NCBI GenBank assembly: GCA_000469685.2
Contig: LS997566.1
Coordinates: forward strand, 18,233,545-18,297,544
Direction of reading: 5' to 3'
Origin: Haemonchus contortus
Taxonomy: Eukaryota; Nematoda; Chromadorea; Rhabditida; Trichostrongylidae
DNA: 64,000 bases
Shown here: positions 1-12,286 of the stretch, in pieces
Layout of the letters: each line of letters opens with the position of its first letter
How positions within the stretch are numbered: the stretch's first letter is position 1
Notes under the pieces: model-generated
Databases searched by the model: none
Seen by the model: the letters and a program-made list of their open reading frames with translations, nothing else
What the model was told of the DNA's origin: nothing
Made by a program: the position numbers and the translations under genes

Positions 1-1193
1 ATTGAGATGACTGATCCAGTAAAAGGTAGTTTCAATAATGGGGATCACGCATCCACCGCAAAATTTTGCATTCAAATGAGATACGGAGCGATTTGTCACT
101 GCAAATGCGAAACAAATCAACGGATGCACGACAATTCAAGCTTCGTCAGAACGGTCTCTATGGATTGCGTGCTATGAGTCTTCCAGACAATAAAGAGCGG
201 GGGAACCCTCGATATAAGAAATAAATAGAACAACGACAAAGGGAGGCAAAAAATCTCGTTGTTATTCACAAATAAAAAAAATTTCGAGACAGGAGCTGCC
301 GCCTGCTTGATGTACCTCTCAATGTATCACGGGGCATTTATTTTTCTGCTGTTTTGGAAACTCATAATTTGTCCAATTATATATTGTAAACAAGATACAA
401 TAAGAAATACAAATTGAACATTAATGTTGGCTTGGTGATATTTTGACCCCAACAAAATTCGAAGCAGTTTAATCATTCCAGTTAAAAAGATTTGGCCACT
501 AGGACGCACCAACAATTTGAGGAGCACGCACACTCAACAAATTTCAATTTACAGTGGTTAAGCAACCACAAGAGTTACGATCCGCAAGTGCAATCTCAAT
601 AGCCTCAGTACCAGTAGAAAACCGGCCCCATCGCCGCGCGCGTGCAACGAAAATAATCACTCATCAGAGATTTCTGTAGCTATAAACTGACGTTCGTAAT
701 GGTCACGCCATTGTGAATAAATGATTATCGTGTATGTCAGTTTATGAGATTTGCTACGATGACGTACAGTAATGCTACCGTATTATATCTTCGCAAATTG
801 CGCATCTACAGAAGTGTGTTATCAACAATAAAATTCAGAGACAGATATATGGGAACACTGATGACACCTGGTTTGGTTAACCCCCCTCCCCCCATTCGCA
901 CAGGGGTCTATCCAAACCACGTGCTGTCGGTGTTTCCATATAACCAACCAGGTGTGCGCGAAAAATTTTATATCAGAACTGCAGCCTCATTTTAGGTAGG
1001 ATTACAGGTGGCAGGTGGAAGGGCTCGACTCCGCCCACATGGGCGGGGCGTGTGTTGAAATTTTTGATTTGAAGCAAGTAGAGGCAAAGAGTACAGAGAG
1101 GAATCAAATTTTTCGGGAAAACAGGCAGCACAATTGAGACACTAATGACGGGGAGAGCGGAACGTGTGCGAAGAGAGCGTATTTTTATTACAG

Positions 1194-1292
1194 ATACCAA
1201 GTCTTGTTGGACTGAGTTGGGAATGTGCTTATTTACTTAAACATATAAGACTTAAGCTGGATTGCGCTAATGGAGAGTGGGGCTCGTCCGAT
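1194..1292 (+). CDS. Isolated internal exon of an unidentified host gene
   Basis: A strong nematode acceptor (TTTTTATTACAG) ends at 1193 and a GTGAGT donor starts at 1293. The 99 bp between give 33 codons in phase 0 to phase 0, and the other two plus frames are closed. The peptide runs from IPSLVGLSWEC to CANGEWGSSD. If the donor is not used, the frame continues so that a CxNGEW motif is followed 15 residues later by Cys, loosely recalling the end of a sushi (CCP) module; that is speculation from Cys and Trp spacing only. No phase-compatible neighbour exon was found, so the gene is not assembled. Confidence 0.35.
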
Positions 1293-2544
1293 GTGAGTCG
1301 GAGGGTGTGTGTACTTGGCCGGAAATCAGTAACTTCACTTTTCCTGAGCCAAAACGTCTAAAGTGGAAAAGTGTGCAGCCGTCGGGCAAGTTCGAACATG
1401 AGAGGGAAGAGAGCCCGGCGTCAGGGGGCCAACCTGACCGGTTATAACCATAACCAAGTAGCAATCGCGATCGCAATCATTTTTCACGGGACAAGCCCAA
1501 AACTGGGCGATGTAGGAAACAAAGCGACAAGGGATTATTACATGCTGAGGTATCAAAAGAGCTTACCAATTCAAGTTGAGGTGTATGGACGGCGGTTCTG
1601 TGTACCAAATCTCTTAAAACTTTTGCGCAAAAGAACAGGCAATTCTTTGAAACATATGGGAAGCTTCAAAGGCCCAGTTATGGCATGAACATTCATTTGA
1701 ACTCATAAGACATCTATTCGTTTGTGAAAGAAAGTAGGATTAGGTACACTACATTAGACAGCGTAAAAGAAATGCAATGCCACGAAGATTTCACTCAAAG
1801 CCACCTTCTCTAGCTCTGATCATACCGTTGACGATCTCGAATAGAGAAATATGTACAAGCTGAGAATGAGTTTCGCATTGACCAAATCTTCAGTGCAAGG
1901 TATTCTCATATGACGTATAGGCTACTTTTGGGCCATATCAAGTACATCTTGAGTTCGCTTATTCCAGTAAATTGAAATTGATTGAGAATGCGCCAAATCA
2001 ATACTTCGGGCTTTAAGGCGAATTCTGCGATAGCTATCAAAGAGGTTGAGATTGTAAGAGTTGTGTTGGGATGTAATGGGCTACAGTCACGAAAAGTAAG
2101 GAAAGAGTCGGAAACTGCGAATAGTGTCCCTCATTGTTCTGCTGCTGATTTCAGTTACTGCACAAGAATGACACACAGCTATGAGCTGCCAAAAGAATTC
2201 CTACTAACACAGTTCACAGTTCCTACTGACATATAGCTCACACGGATACCATCGGTAATCTATCACCCAGTTTCATTCTCATCATTCCCATTACTTTCAA
2301 ATTTATGCTTCTCTAGAAATGAGAAATATCCGGTCGAAAGCAGCCATTCCTGTTGAGGGGCCCCTTCTTGTTTTACGCCTTGTTGCGCTGCGATCCTACC
2401 ATCTATATATGCAACTCATGTGTAAAACCATTAACTGGATATTCACAAAGTAAGCGTGGGATATGCTATGGAAATGAAAAACGCTATAGATTGGCTACTA
2501 TGCGAGTTAACCCTTCCCTCGAAGCTTATGGGTTCAGCTTTTAG
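1293..2544. other. Non-coding or unresolved stretch
   Basis: Open frames here (for example 1371-1688 plus) lack matching splice sites and have poor coding character. A GC-rich motif at 1027-1050 (CCGCCCACATGGGCGGGG) resembles the palindromic boxes of the array at 44.7-45.2 kb. Nothing else was identified. Confidence 0.4.
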
Positions 2545-2622
2545 AACAAAACCTAAGTATTTTCTGTACTGCAAGACTGCAAGTTTCGCTTCAAGAAGGC
2601 TTAAAGTGAAGCAGGACTACAG
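2545..2622 (+). CDS. Possible short internal exon
   Basis: The acceptor TTCAGCTTTTAG ends at 2544 and the donor GTATGC begins at 2623. The open frame starts with one base of a split codon, has 25 codons (TKPKYFLYCK...VKQDY) and ends on two bases. It is Lys/Arg-rich and short. The other frames stop inside the interval. No phase-linked partner was found, so it could be fortuitous. Confidence 0.25.
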
Positions 2623-5600
2623 GTATGCAAAGAGGGAGATATGTAACCTAGCCAAACGGGCTGCTAGCAAATTAATTTCCTATTTTACATCACAAAAAAC
2701 AACTGGTGATGCACAGTTTACTTGCACAGGACCTCTCCTCAATAGCCCACTATCGATGTCCAGTGAGCACTACGGCTTTCCACTATAGCTCGTATTTGGT
2801 CCACCGGGCCACGGCCCCTTTTTCAGATGATGCTTTTTTCGAGAGTTTTATATTCTGTTACAACTCAAGCGTTCCTCGCAGGCACCTTCTCCATACTACG
2901 AATGTACCTTACAATTTGTTTTATTTATTTTCGCTTACAATCGACAATCGATATCAGCTTGCGTGAATAGTATCAAGCCATGTCATCAAAAAGGGGCGTC
3001 TCCGTCATTTCCTGCTTTTCAACTTCATTCAGCGTAGCAATGCCAAAAAAGTGCTCATGATAATTGTGCGGTGTATGGAGAGGATACCATCAGGGAGGAG
3101 GCGGTTCGAAGATAGTGTGCACGATTCAAACCGGTAATTTTCATCCAAAAATCTTAGCGGACAACCTTCGAACTTAAATGAAAAGATGGTAAAGCTTTTT
3201 AGTAGGCCCCAACAGTGAAAACACTAGAATAGTGAGTTCGCGATCATATACACGGTATATCACCATGCTACCACTTTGTCTAAATTTGGTCGACTCGACC
3301 TCTCACTCCGCAAGCTGTAGTTCAACTAAGCCTCGAATCTGCTGAAGCAAAGAACGCTATTCTGTAGCGTAAACAAATGCGTGCCCGTTAGCATACAATA
3401 GGATCCAAAACCTTAATATCTCATGGGAAAATTTTCAGTTTGAAAAAAGGTACTATTTATATAACAACCTAATATTTGAATAAAAAGACACTATTACATC
3501 ACAATAGTAGGCTCAGCAAGTCACAGCTTTGAAACTCGTGCAATACTTGTATTCTGCCAGATAGATGATATTGAAATTTCCGTCACCATCGGTCAATAAA
3601 CATCTTTTTTATGTGGTAAATTGCAATCGAATTAGTTCACAGTGAAGACAACTTCCACTCAAGTTTGGCTCGTCTTGGCGCAATTCCAGCGACTTTCATT
3701 CAAATGATACCTATCATCCGTGATGGTCAAAAAAAGAGCTGCTCTGTAAAGGCTCAGACATCAACAACCACATTAGCGAAGAAAAATGGCGTCTATAGGC
3801 ATTCGGATGGAGGGAATGACTTCCTATAAGAAAAATCAGCCCGATTCAGGATATAAGCAATGTCAATGAAGATCGCATCTGTTCGTGCTAAATGAGCTCT
3901 TATAAAAGCAGCTACGATGAAAAAGTAGCCATGTGGCAGGTGTTCGAACACAACAAAGGTCGCTCTTCCGAAAAAGTGACACTTCCTTCAAGCCTATAGG
4001 TCTGTAATGTAAGGGCACTCTCAAAAAACTACCAACACAGCTCTCTTTTGAAAACGGAGGAATTGCTTCCGGAAGCATGAGGTGGAACAATTGAAGCGTT
4101 ACATCCCTTTTTGAGTCTCCTTATTCCAGCAATATTATGTTTGAGGCTGCGATAGCTGCTGTTTAAGAAGCTCTCTCTCGGAGACGGGGAATCGCTTCCG
4201 GAAGCATGAGATGCAACAATATGTACAAGCTGTCATATTCATTTTTGATCCCCCTAATTCCAGCAATAGGATGGTTAAGGCTGCGTTCGCTATGGTTTAC
4301 GTCCCCCCCCCCCCCCCCCCCATACTCTCTGTAATAAAAGTCATGTCAATGATTTTGAGGTCTGCTTATAAGACTGCATCCTCCTCCATCTAGGGCAAGA
4401 AACTTTTGCGGGGCTTTGTTTTTACATCGTAGCATTGGACTATCTTCATTTTCCGAGAAATTCTGCAAAGGATTAGGAAAAAAATTGGGAATTTAGGTAT
4501 CGATGGCTGTAGGTTCAGAGCCCTCCCCTACCCATGAATTACTATATGGTAATTTCTAGATTTCTGAAAGTATTGTGAACGTAATGATCGTTCCCAAGGT
4601 CAAAAACACCATAAGTCACACTTCACCATAAGTGTATAAAAGTTTAGGACGAAAGTCTCACAGCATCAGTTGAAAAACATTCGAGTCATGATCACAGAAA
4701 ACTAGAAAAGTCACAAATTCAAGTAGGTAGACCGTTTCTGAGCGCAAGATACAAAGACCTATAGCAGTGGAAGCAAAAGAAACAAAGCAAATTTGAATCT
4801 CCGATAAAATCCCATTGCGAGAAAATCACTTTGTCAACGCAACCTTGAAAGCGCATAAGATACAACTCACTCAGTAGGAAAAACCAGTTTCCACCCGGGA
4901 AGTGGCAAAAATGATGTTCAAATTTTTAGCAGTAAGGGTGATGCCATATTTTGATAGCATTAACAGTAGCAATGTGAAAAATAGGTTTTCTCGCGCATTT
5001 GTTCAATAGAAAAAAGCCCAACGAGTGGTTTGTAATATGTCACATAAGAATGATGAAAATATCTGTACAACAGCTCAGATCAAGTACCATTCAATAGTGA
5101 ATCAGACACGGGGGAATTTCTGTTTTGGTTACGACTCTACTCTTTTACGTCTTACTGATAAGCCTTATCAGGTTTACTAAATACAAACACAAAGGGGTAA
5201 GGGTAGTATGATTGTCGATAAACAAAAAATGGGTGGAGCAAAAAAAATCGCAGATACAAACAACACTTTTTGGGACAGCTTTGCAATCATTGAGATTATC
5301 TCAAATTGATGGCATTAGGAAATCCTCAGCGATCGCAGTTTCCGAAGAGTTTGAGTAATGCACTAGCGATATCGCAGTTTATGAGTTGAATCCTTATCGA
5401 GTCGCCAGTCCTAGATGACATGACGAAGGACAAATTATGAAAACTCGTCAAGAAGCGCTTCCTTCAGACGAACGAATGCATTCGAACTCGGTCACAAACA
5501 AGCTAGGTCATAAACAAGTCATAAACCTGGATCCATCTTCACGAATAAGATAATCCAATGGATGTACTGTTATTCAAGGCAAGAAGATGTACCATAAAAA

Positions 5601-6061
5601 GCCCGGAAGTCTTCAAGAACGTTCGGGTCAGAATGGAGGAGAAAGTCGAATTTCCGAATCTCCTTCAAAAGTTATTGATTGATTCTAGAGAAATTCGGAT
5701 TCCTACAGCCAAAAAAGTGGTCCAGCGGACCAAGAAAGCTGATAACATAAGCGGAGCGTGGGACTGAAAAGCATATTTCGAATTCATCAGCCAGTAGTTC
5801 GTCTTGACGAAGCTCGAGGCAGTCTGCTTTAGAGGCATTTGGAGGGCGGTTAAGCGCAAGCGCAACCTCGTGCGAAGTTGACTTTGTTGAAGTTTTCGTC
5901 TCAACTAGTCTCATGAAGTGGTCCGTCTCCTACTTGCTATTATAGAAAGAACCTGACAATTAGTTAGCTCGAAGAAAGGGCCCTCATTTGTAAAACGCCC
6001 TGCAACGAAGTTTCTCATTCTGTTGATATTCCACGATAAGAACTGGTTGAACCTGGTTCAG
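2623..6061. other. Non-coding or unresolved stretch with a tandem duplication
   Basis: No convincing gene was seen. It contains a two-unit tandem duplication at 4040-4299, a run of about 18 C near 4303-4321 and open frames on both strands at 5558-5914. In that last interval both strands look weakly coding (plus VRVRMEEKVEF; minus LELRQDELLADEF) but no consistent splice model was reached. Confidence 0.4.
4040..4299. repeat. Two-unit tandem duplication, about 130-bp period
   Basis: Unit 1 begins at 4040 and unit 2 at 4170. Both carry GCTCTCT, a shared CGCTTCCGGAAGCATGAG-like block (4063-4081 and 4192-4210, one mismatch), then CCTTATTCCAGCAATA or CCTAATTCCAGCAATA, then a GGCTGCG block. The units have diverged considerably, so the duplication is old. 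Confidence 0.6.
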
Positions 6062-6214
6062 ATCCGCACGCCCACTATAGAAAGGCCTTCAAAAGAGAAC
6101 GGCGCAGAACAAAAACTTAGTGTAAAAAGATCTCAGACCAAGAACTGTCACCACAATACCCCTTCCAAAATTCAGGAAAGGGCAAATCCTACTCGGTCTC
6201 GCAGAACTCCGTTA
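6062..6214 (+). CDS. Internal exon of an unidentified host gene
   Basis: The acceptor CCTGGTTCAG ends at 6061 and the donor GTATGA starts at 6215. The 153 bp encode 51 codons in phase 0 to phase 0; both other plus frames stop early. The peptide (IRTPTIERPSKENG to TRSRRTPL) is rich in Lys, Arg, Ser, Thr and Pro with almost no hydrophobic runs, as in a disordered basic linker. No domain is recognised. Candidate upstream coding sequence lies at 5558-5767 but could not be joined. The function is unknown. Confidence 0.4.
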
Positions 6215-7146
6215 GTATGAATGAACGGTTTCCTACCATTCTAACATTGTGTAGCTAGATTATACATGCACCATTAAAGCAGACGACTAATCAATACGAA
6301 TCGATTGTACCCCGACTAGCCGGACATCTCGAAGCACTCCCGGGATTCCTGCCTCCTCTGAAAAAGTTGGAAGGCTGCGCCATCACTCTTCTTTTTGCGG
6401 GCGTCTTCCACTTCTTTAATCGACTCCTTGCTTCTTCATCACGGAGAGTATTTCATACGAATGTGTAGCCGTGATCCACACCACACAAGGTTTAAGGTTT
6501 CATGGTTTAAGAAACGATGACTTTAGATCATAAAATTAAATTCGCCAATGTTCCCAAGTCAACTTACTGCGGTTGAGGATGGAACTATTTCTTTCACTGA
6601 GTCATTCCTAAAAACATCAAAATCCATCTGACTGCAAGAGGACATGGAAAGTGGCTCCAGTGTTTGGACAAAGTGCCAACGATGTTTATTTAGTGGAAAT
6701 AAAGAAGCTCTCAAAGGGCCATTATTAGTTACGAGCTTCTTTTTTCAACTTCAAAAGAGCAAACAAGAGTGACGTAAGCCATCAAAACCTGAGAAGTCTA
6801 CTCTAGAAGCCATTCATTCTTTCTCTATGAACGCGACAAGTAGGTACAAAATGGAAGCGACTTGTTTTCATCATCTGAAACCAGAAGAACGAAACTCATG
6901 TGGGAAGCATTATTCTCGTGCCTGTGCGAGCGAAAATCGTAATGGAATGAACTAGGTCTCGTTTAGTGTGAGAGAGTTATGCCTGTACAGCCATAATCGA
7001 ACTACACAAAAACATAATAGGATTTTCTTTACTTTTCCTCTCGAAGTTAACTAAGTACTCCAACGTAAATCCTACAAAACTACTATTTCAAGGCATGAAC
7101 AACATTTCACAGAAATCCCTTGATTTAACCAATTTTGTAACTCCAC
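6215..7146. other. No gene recognised
   Basis: AT-rich DNA with no open frame supported by splice sites and no repeat structure that I could see. Confidence 0.4.
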
Positions 7147-7380
7147 GGTACGGCTGCCGTTGTAGTAATCATTTTGGTGAGATATCTTGTGCAAGATTTG
7201 CGTGCTACGCTTTCTGCACCTGTAGGAGCGCACAGGGCAGGGCAATATTTATATTCCTAGTGTATGGTAACGGTAGTCCTGAAACCACCGCGTGCGCGCG
7301 TACAACCGTGGAAATTTGGGTACAAGGCCCTCCACTTATGGTCATCTCACCAAAATCGTGTTGCAGCGGCAGCGGCGACC
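7147..7380. mobile_element. MITE-like element with 37-bp terminal inverted repeats
   Basis: The left end 7147-7183 (GGTACGGCTGCCG...TTTTGGTGAGAT) is the near reverse complement of the right end 7344-7380 (ATCTCACCAAAA...GCGGCGACC). The element is 234 bp, with an interior that codes for nothing recognisable. A clear target-site duplication was not identified. The structure is that of a non-autonomous DNA transposon; the superfamily is undetermined. Confidence 0.65.
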
Positions 7381-7449
7381 TCTGAGAGGGCATAACGCCA
7401 AGCATAAGCTTAAAAGATGAAGAATCATAAGATGGCTGCCAGTTATCAA

Positions 7450-7863
7450 TCAGTAAGATTCACTCATGGCGACACGACAAACAATGATGATCAGTATCGC
7501 ATGCTTATCCATTCTATGTAAGCAAGGACCACATAGACAGTCGCATGGAACTGGTTGGGTGTTGGAGGGAGATTTCAGTACTGGGCGTGCAAAACCTCCC
7601 GAGCATTTTGAAAGGGACTGGAAACTTGTATTCTGTTGACCTTTCCACAGCAAATTGGAACCAACCCTCTTTAGAGCTTTCGAACTCTCGATCTCTCCGG
7701 AGGCAAAAAGCGGGATTGAATTTTTTTCGTCAATTTTTTTCCAAGAATCTTTGACTGAGAAAGCCACATTAGCCGGGAAGGAATTAGGGAGGCCACAATG
7801 AATGCTCAAAAGCTGACTTCGACGATAGCTGTCGTTCAGTAGTATCAAAAACGTGTTCAGCAA
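7450..7863 (-). CDS. Possible minus-strand exon(s), product unknown
   Basis: A 137-codon frame is open on the minus strand. It begins at a TTG codon, not ATG, so it would be part of an exon if real. A GGCTTTCTCAG acceptor lies inside, just before KDSWKKIDEKN, and two frames remain open downstream of it. The C-terminal part is Ser/Cys-rich (PCDCLCGPCLH). No family is recognised and no donor with a phase-matched partner was found. It may be a chance frame. Confidence 0.2.
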   Translation of the reverse strand: MLNTFLILLNDSYRRSQLLSIHCGLPNSFPANVAFSVKDSWKKIDEKNSIPLFASGEIESSKALKRVGSNLLWKGQQNTSFQSLSKCSGGFARPVLKSPSNTQPVPCDCLCGPCLHRMDKHAILIIIVCRVAMSESY

Positions 7864-9601
7864 TTCTGAGAAGGTTGGATCTTCCGAAATGTGGCATATG
7901 TATTGTAAATGCAGTCAGTTAATAGACGCCGAAAGCTAATACACGCTGCTTTGGGGCGACTAGATCCTCAGCCCAACACCCCTCCTTCGTCACAACCTTG
8001 CCTTGATTCCAAGTCGAAACTGCCATTCGAAATGGGAATCTTATAACTAGACGTTTTCTAATTCAGACCTCGAACCTACAATTTAACCCTCGAACACATG
8101 CAAAGTGAGTCTAGGAATTTCTAGTCATTTTCATATTTTCACGGAAAGCAATGGAAAATCAACGAGCCACATTATTTGATGAGGTGATCTCATCAAGTAA
8201 TCCATTAACTACTTCTACCACCCCGCAACAACTAAACTGCTCGGAAGTCGTTCATCCACGACCTCATACAGCTTAAACTTCATTCTTTGTGTCTCAAACA
8301 GCCTATGCTAATGTCATTGCTGACTCTTTGAGGATTATACTGAGCTAAACTACAACGTGTGAGGCTCGATTAGATTAGCAGTCTTATCAATCTACCGTAA
8401 TTTTCTAAAAAATTTCTTTCAAAAAGTTAGCCATTGAACCTGTTGACATCTACGTGGGAATGAAAGCGAACAGCTCGCAGTTCGTAAGAATACCGCTTAC
8501 GGGGATGTGCTTCCACGCGTTGCTTTCCTCGAATAGTTACTTTTCTATGCCCAGTTAAGAAGTCAGTAGTTACACAGTAAGTACACACTAGTATTACTCA
8601 CAATAACGAATCAACTTGGTCATATTGACTGCTGTGGTCGACTCAATTTTTCGAAAAGTTGCGGAGCAAGCGAAGCCAGCGGAGATGTACCCGACTCGAG
8701 ATCAATTCATTATAATTTTAGTGGAGGGAACAGCATGAGAAGGAGATAGTAATGAAGATGAAAAAGATAGAACGTTTTGTGAACACAGCATGATTGCAAC
8801 AACAGAAATTGAGAGCCTAGCAGAACAGTAAAAGCCATAAATACGTCACTGAATGAGAAAATTTCACTTAGTGTGTAAAGCTATCACTGCATGCGCTTGC
8901 CTCTCCGACCTTACTCAGTAAGCCTGCCCCAAACAGCTGACAGCTGCTGAACACGCACTGAAAAAACCTCCTCAAAGTGCACTTCGTGCGTGGGCATGAC
9001 CTATCGTTACGGATTGAATGTCGTTTCGGAATATAATGTACTACTTAGCATGAGGCAGATCTTCTCGTCATACCAATTGTTAGGCTGAGCTGACACATGA
9101 GCACGATATGTTAAGTACCGTGAACTTCTTAGACTTTGTGAGAATCTGGTCAGATTCGTTGAATCTTCTCAACCCTCAGGAATGAAAAGAATAAATGAAG
9201 ACAACTCTGAACTACCTTGAGGTGTCCTGCTCAGTGCGGATATTTGCTACTTTCAAATCTTCGAACACCTACTTACCACCCTGTAGCTTTTGCAGTCTCA
9301 GAGCGCCGTATCAAACATTTTTAGTAGCTATCACACTCAATTACAGAAAGAAAGCTTCAATTAAGGTGGATGGTACGCTCGCGTCAGGTGTGTTCAGTTT
9401 AAATTGAAAGCTACTTCTCTCTATCGATTTGACTCAATCTTCGCTTTATTCAGGAACCAAGATACGCTTTCTGGTGTTACAGTCTAGTTGGATATACCAT
9501 GCCTGCCGAGAAACTTTCTAATTTTGTCCGTAAACCAGATTCTTGACCTCACACATTTTTCCCTAAGTTACTGAAAGGAGGGGACAAGAAGTGATTTTCA
9601 G
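7864..9601. other. No gene recognised
   Basis: Intergenic or intronic DNA without supported exons or visible repeats. The short frame at 9195-9407 (plus) has no splice support. Confidence 0.35.
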
Positions 9602-9743
9602 ATTGGAGCCCATTGTTTCGCATTTGTTCTCTCCATTATTGGCAGAGCTCCACCAATTCATGCGTGCAGAGCACATCTTGACAAGTGACCCCACCACTCC
9701 TAGAAGTCCGACTTCTCTGGCTGCTTCACAGAGTAGTTATGAA
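9602..9743 (+). CDS. Internal exon of an unidentified host gene
   Basis: A textbook acceptor (GTGATTTTCAG) ends at 9601 and a strong donor (GTGAGA) starts at 9744. The exon begins with one base of a split codon and holds 47 codons ending in phase 0. The other frames stop. The peptide has a helical, hydrophobic first half (LEPIVSHLFSPLLAELHQFM) and a Ser/Thr/Pro-rich second half (DPTTPRSPTSLAASQSSYE), as at the junction of a folded region and a linker. I do not recognise the family. No downstream partner was located before the SINE at 10.19 kb. Confidence 0.5.
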
Positions 9744-10186
9744 GTGAGATGCATGCAAAGCAACACCACAAATTTTTCTCGAAACACGGAAAGGTTAATT
9801 GGTAATATACGCGTATAAGACGGTAAGAAGGCTACAGGACAGTTTGAAAAGAGAAGAAATAGGTATAGAGTTGAGGTAGAAGGAAGTGGAGGCGAGTTAC
9901 GAGAACAGCGGACTTTGCGACGGCGCGTGATTAACGATGGGGAAAAGAAAAAGGGACGAAACGTATGAACGCGACACTTCCACCTGACGACCTCAAGAGA
10001 CAGAAATATTGTGCTTGCCTAAATTCGAAATCTACTGCGCTGAGAAGGACAAAAGCGCTTTTCTTAAGAAGTTATGGGCTATGTTTATGTACTGAACCAA
10101 ATCGATTTAGAGATTGGTTATTTACCTATAGAGCACTATTAAGTATTCTGAAAAATTTAACATCTTGGCATATTAAATAGTTGAAA

Positions 10187-10476
10187 GTTAAAGTTTTTGG
10201 CGTTAATCAATCCCGTCTGAGGGATGCGCCTCCGCACTCGACTTCCATTCAAAATCGTAGTGGCGTAATGAGTATGTGACCTATACAATGACTTGCGGTG
10301 GCCAGCCGATGTAAAAGTCAATGCTTTTATCCTCCCAGACGAGTCTGGTACCAATTCACCGGAACCAGAGGGATGGAAGGCTTGCTTGGCTTAGGCGGGC
10401 ATTGATCCGGGACTCGAACCCCCGACCGTGCGTATGATATAGTGCGCAACTTGCCACTACACCACCTCCTCCCAAC
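10187..10476 (-). mobile_element. tRNA-derived SINE, copy 1 (reverse orientation)
   Basis: Read on the minus strand it starts with GGAGGAGGTGGTGTAGTGGC, an A-box-like segment, followed by GGGTTCGAGTCCCGG, which matches the pol III B-box. A unique body and a 3' end reading CGCCAAAAACTTTAA follow. The same sequence recurs at about 15.2, 22.1, 25.9, 30.8 and 61.2 kb. Imperfect flanking copies of CATATTRAAA (10169 and 10476) may be the target duplication. It is not a functional tRNA gene: the part beyond the tRNA-like head is SINE body. Confidence 0.8.
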
Positions 10477-12286
10477 ATATTGAAAATCAGGCAAGATCTC
10501 CTTCTCACGTCGAATGTTGTTGACCTGCACTTTTAGAAGAGCCTTGAGTGTTCTAGAACATAAAATGGAACGTAAAATAGACAAATTGTATCACTTGTGA
10601 CGTCTAGTGCTTTTTACTTTCGATAAAATTTTAACGACTAGAAAGTGCTCTCCACTGTTTTCTCGAGTGATTAAATGACAATGAAGCAGAGGTAAGGAAA
10701 CGAAGATTTCAAACTCGAACCTAAGTAAACCGGTGGTTGGTGCAGCACCTTTAGCAGCGCTGGAGCGTACTATCTAAAACCTGGCGTTTTTGATGAGTCG
10801 GGGATCACTGTTCACTACACACTCTGTTTAATTACTTTTTATCGCAATGATAAATTCTGTATCAACTGAACGCATTTCTATTAAGGTGCTCCACTTGCCC
10901 CCCGCTATAACTGTTGCTATAAGATGTCGTATTTCCAATTTTATAGTAGCCTCTATAACTTGACTTGAACAGTGAGTCGTAACAATCGTTTTTCTCGGGT
11001 TGAAAGCATTTCCCATGGAATTCCATTCTTTGGCATACTGTCATAAACCTCTTGAAAACGTTTCTCCGCTTGCTAGACCCCTTTGAACTTATGTTCTTTT
11101 AGGCTTGGATGGAATTGAAAAATTTTCATGTCCCTGACCAATAACACAGTTATGTCGTTCCTTCTGGCTCCTTCTCATTCACTGACATAGAAAAACAGTA
11201 GCATGTATCCTCCAGTCCTTGGAACTTCAGCATATGAAAAGAATTAGATGTCGCAAGTAATTCTAGTTGTCCACCTTACATTACACTGAATGTTGTAGAG
11301 CGCTCACAGGAAACAAGGCTTCGTTTTATGCTACGTTTTTTTTCTTTTTTGAAACAACAACAAAAATTATGTCTATCACACCTAATGAGGAAGTTGGAGT
11401 AGCAGAACTGGTCACTGATAAACGATAAACGATTTCAAAATTGAGAGCGCATTGCGCATTTTGTGCACCTATTCTAAGCCATGCGAATCAGGACGAAGTA
11501 CTTCGGAGGGAAAGAATTCGTGCAGGATGAGCTGCTTGCAGTGAAAGATCCTCTACGTGGAAAGGGTGAAGCGTCTAATGAGTAACCTCCTAATGGTAGC
11601 TTGGATTGGCGGTATTTCTCCTCGAACCCCCACGGTTAGCGGGAATTCAATTAGAAATACCGCCGAGCTTTCGTATAATTCCCCTTCATTGTGCGCAAAC
11701 GCGCGCGACTGGATGTGGGAAGGGCGGCGCGATTTTCGGGGGGGGATTTCCCACGCCCGGTAACCTGAGTGATTTCTACGCTCCAGTTGATAAACAAGGT
11801 TATATGTATATGCTCCCAGTTCGTCCCTGTCATCCCGGTCTTCATAGCAGAATAGTATTTTGGAATCTGCGAGTGGGTCGGAACAGCCTACTACATCTTT
11901 ATTACTGCAAAACACGCACTGACGCTGACATACCAGTAATGACAGCCAATAAAGATCTCGATAAGAGTCGTCCCGAGAGGGATATCAACTAAAAAGGGCG
12001 TTAGGTATGACACAGATCAAGGCTCTCCGTCATCAGAGTTGACAGTATCTCCATGCACTATGCGTGAAAGCTCATTCGTTCCAATAATCGTGGTTAGGGA
12101 TAGCAAAAGGGAAAAGGTCAGCCACACTTACAGATCATTGAGAACATCATTTCAGCGCGGATCGCCGAATGAGTTTGGGTGCTAGTAACTGTGAGTAGTA
12201 AGGACTGAGGGTAGTATTTGTAACCGTGTTCGGAAATCCCATACTACTATACCAGCTGCTGCTAGCGAATCCTGAAGTTCCGAGTT
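10477..12286. other. Gene-poor stretch with a small GC-rich hairpin
   Basis: No supported exon was found. At 11609-11663 GGCGGTATTTCT and AGAAATACCGCC form a short inverted repeat next to a GC-rich segment (about 11690-11760), probably the remnant of a dispersed repeat. Open frames on both strands at 11553-11992 overlap it and are not supported by splice signals. Confidence 0.4.

Noticed and set aside
4211..4393. Plus ORF containing a poly-Pro run
   Set aside because: The Pro run is a C homopolymer of about 18 bases; no other coding evidence.
10400..10476. tRNA gene on the minus strand
   Set aside because: A and B boxes are present but the sequence continues into a SINE body found at five other sites; no cloverleaf closes.
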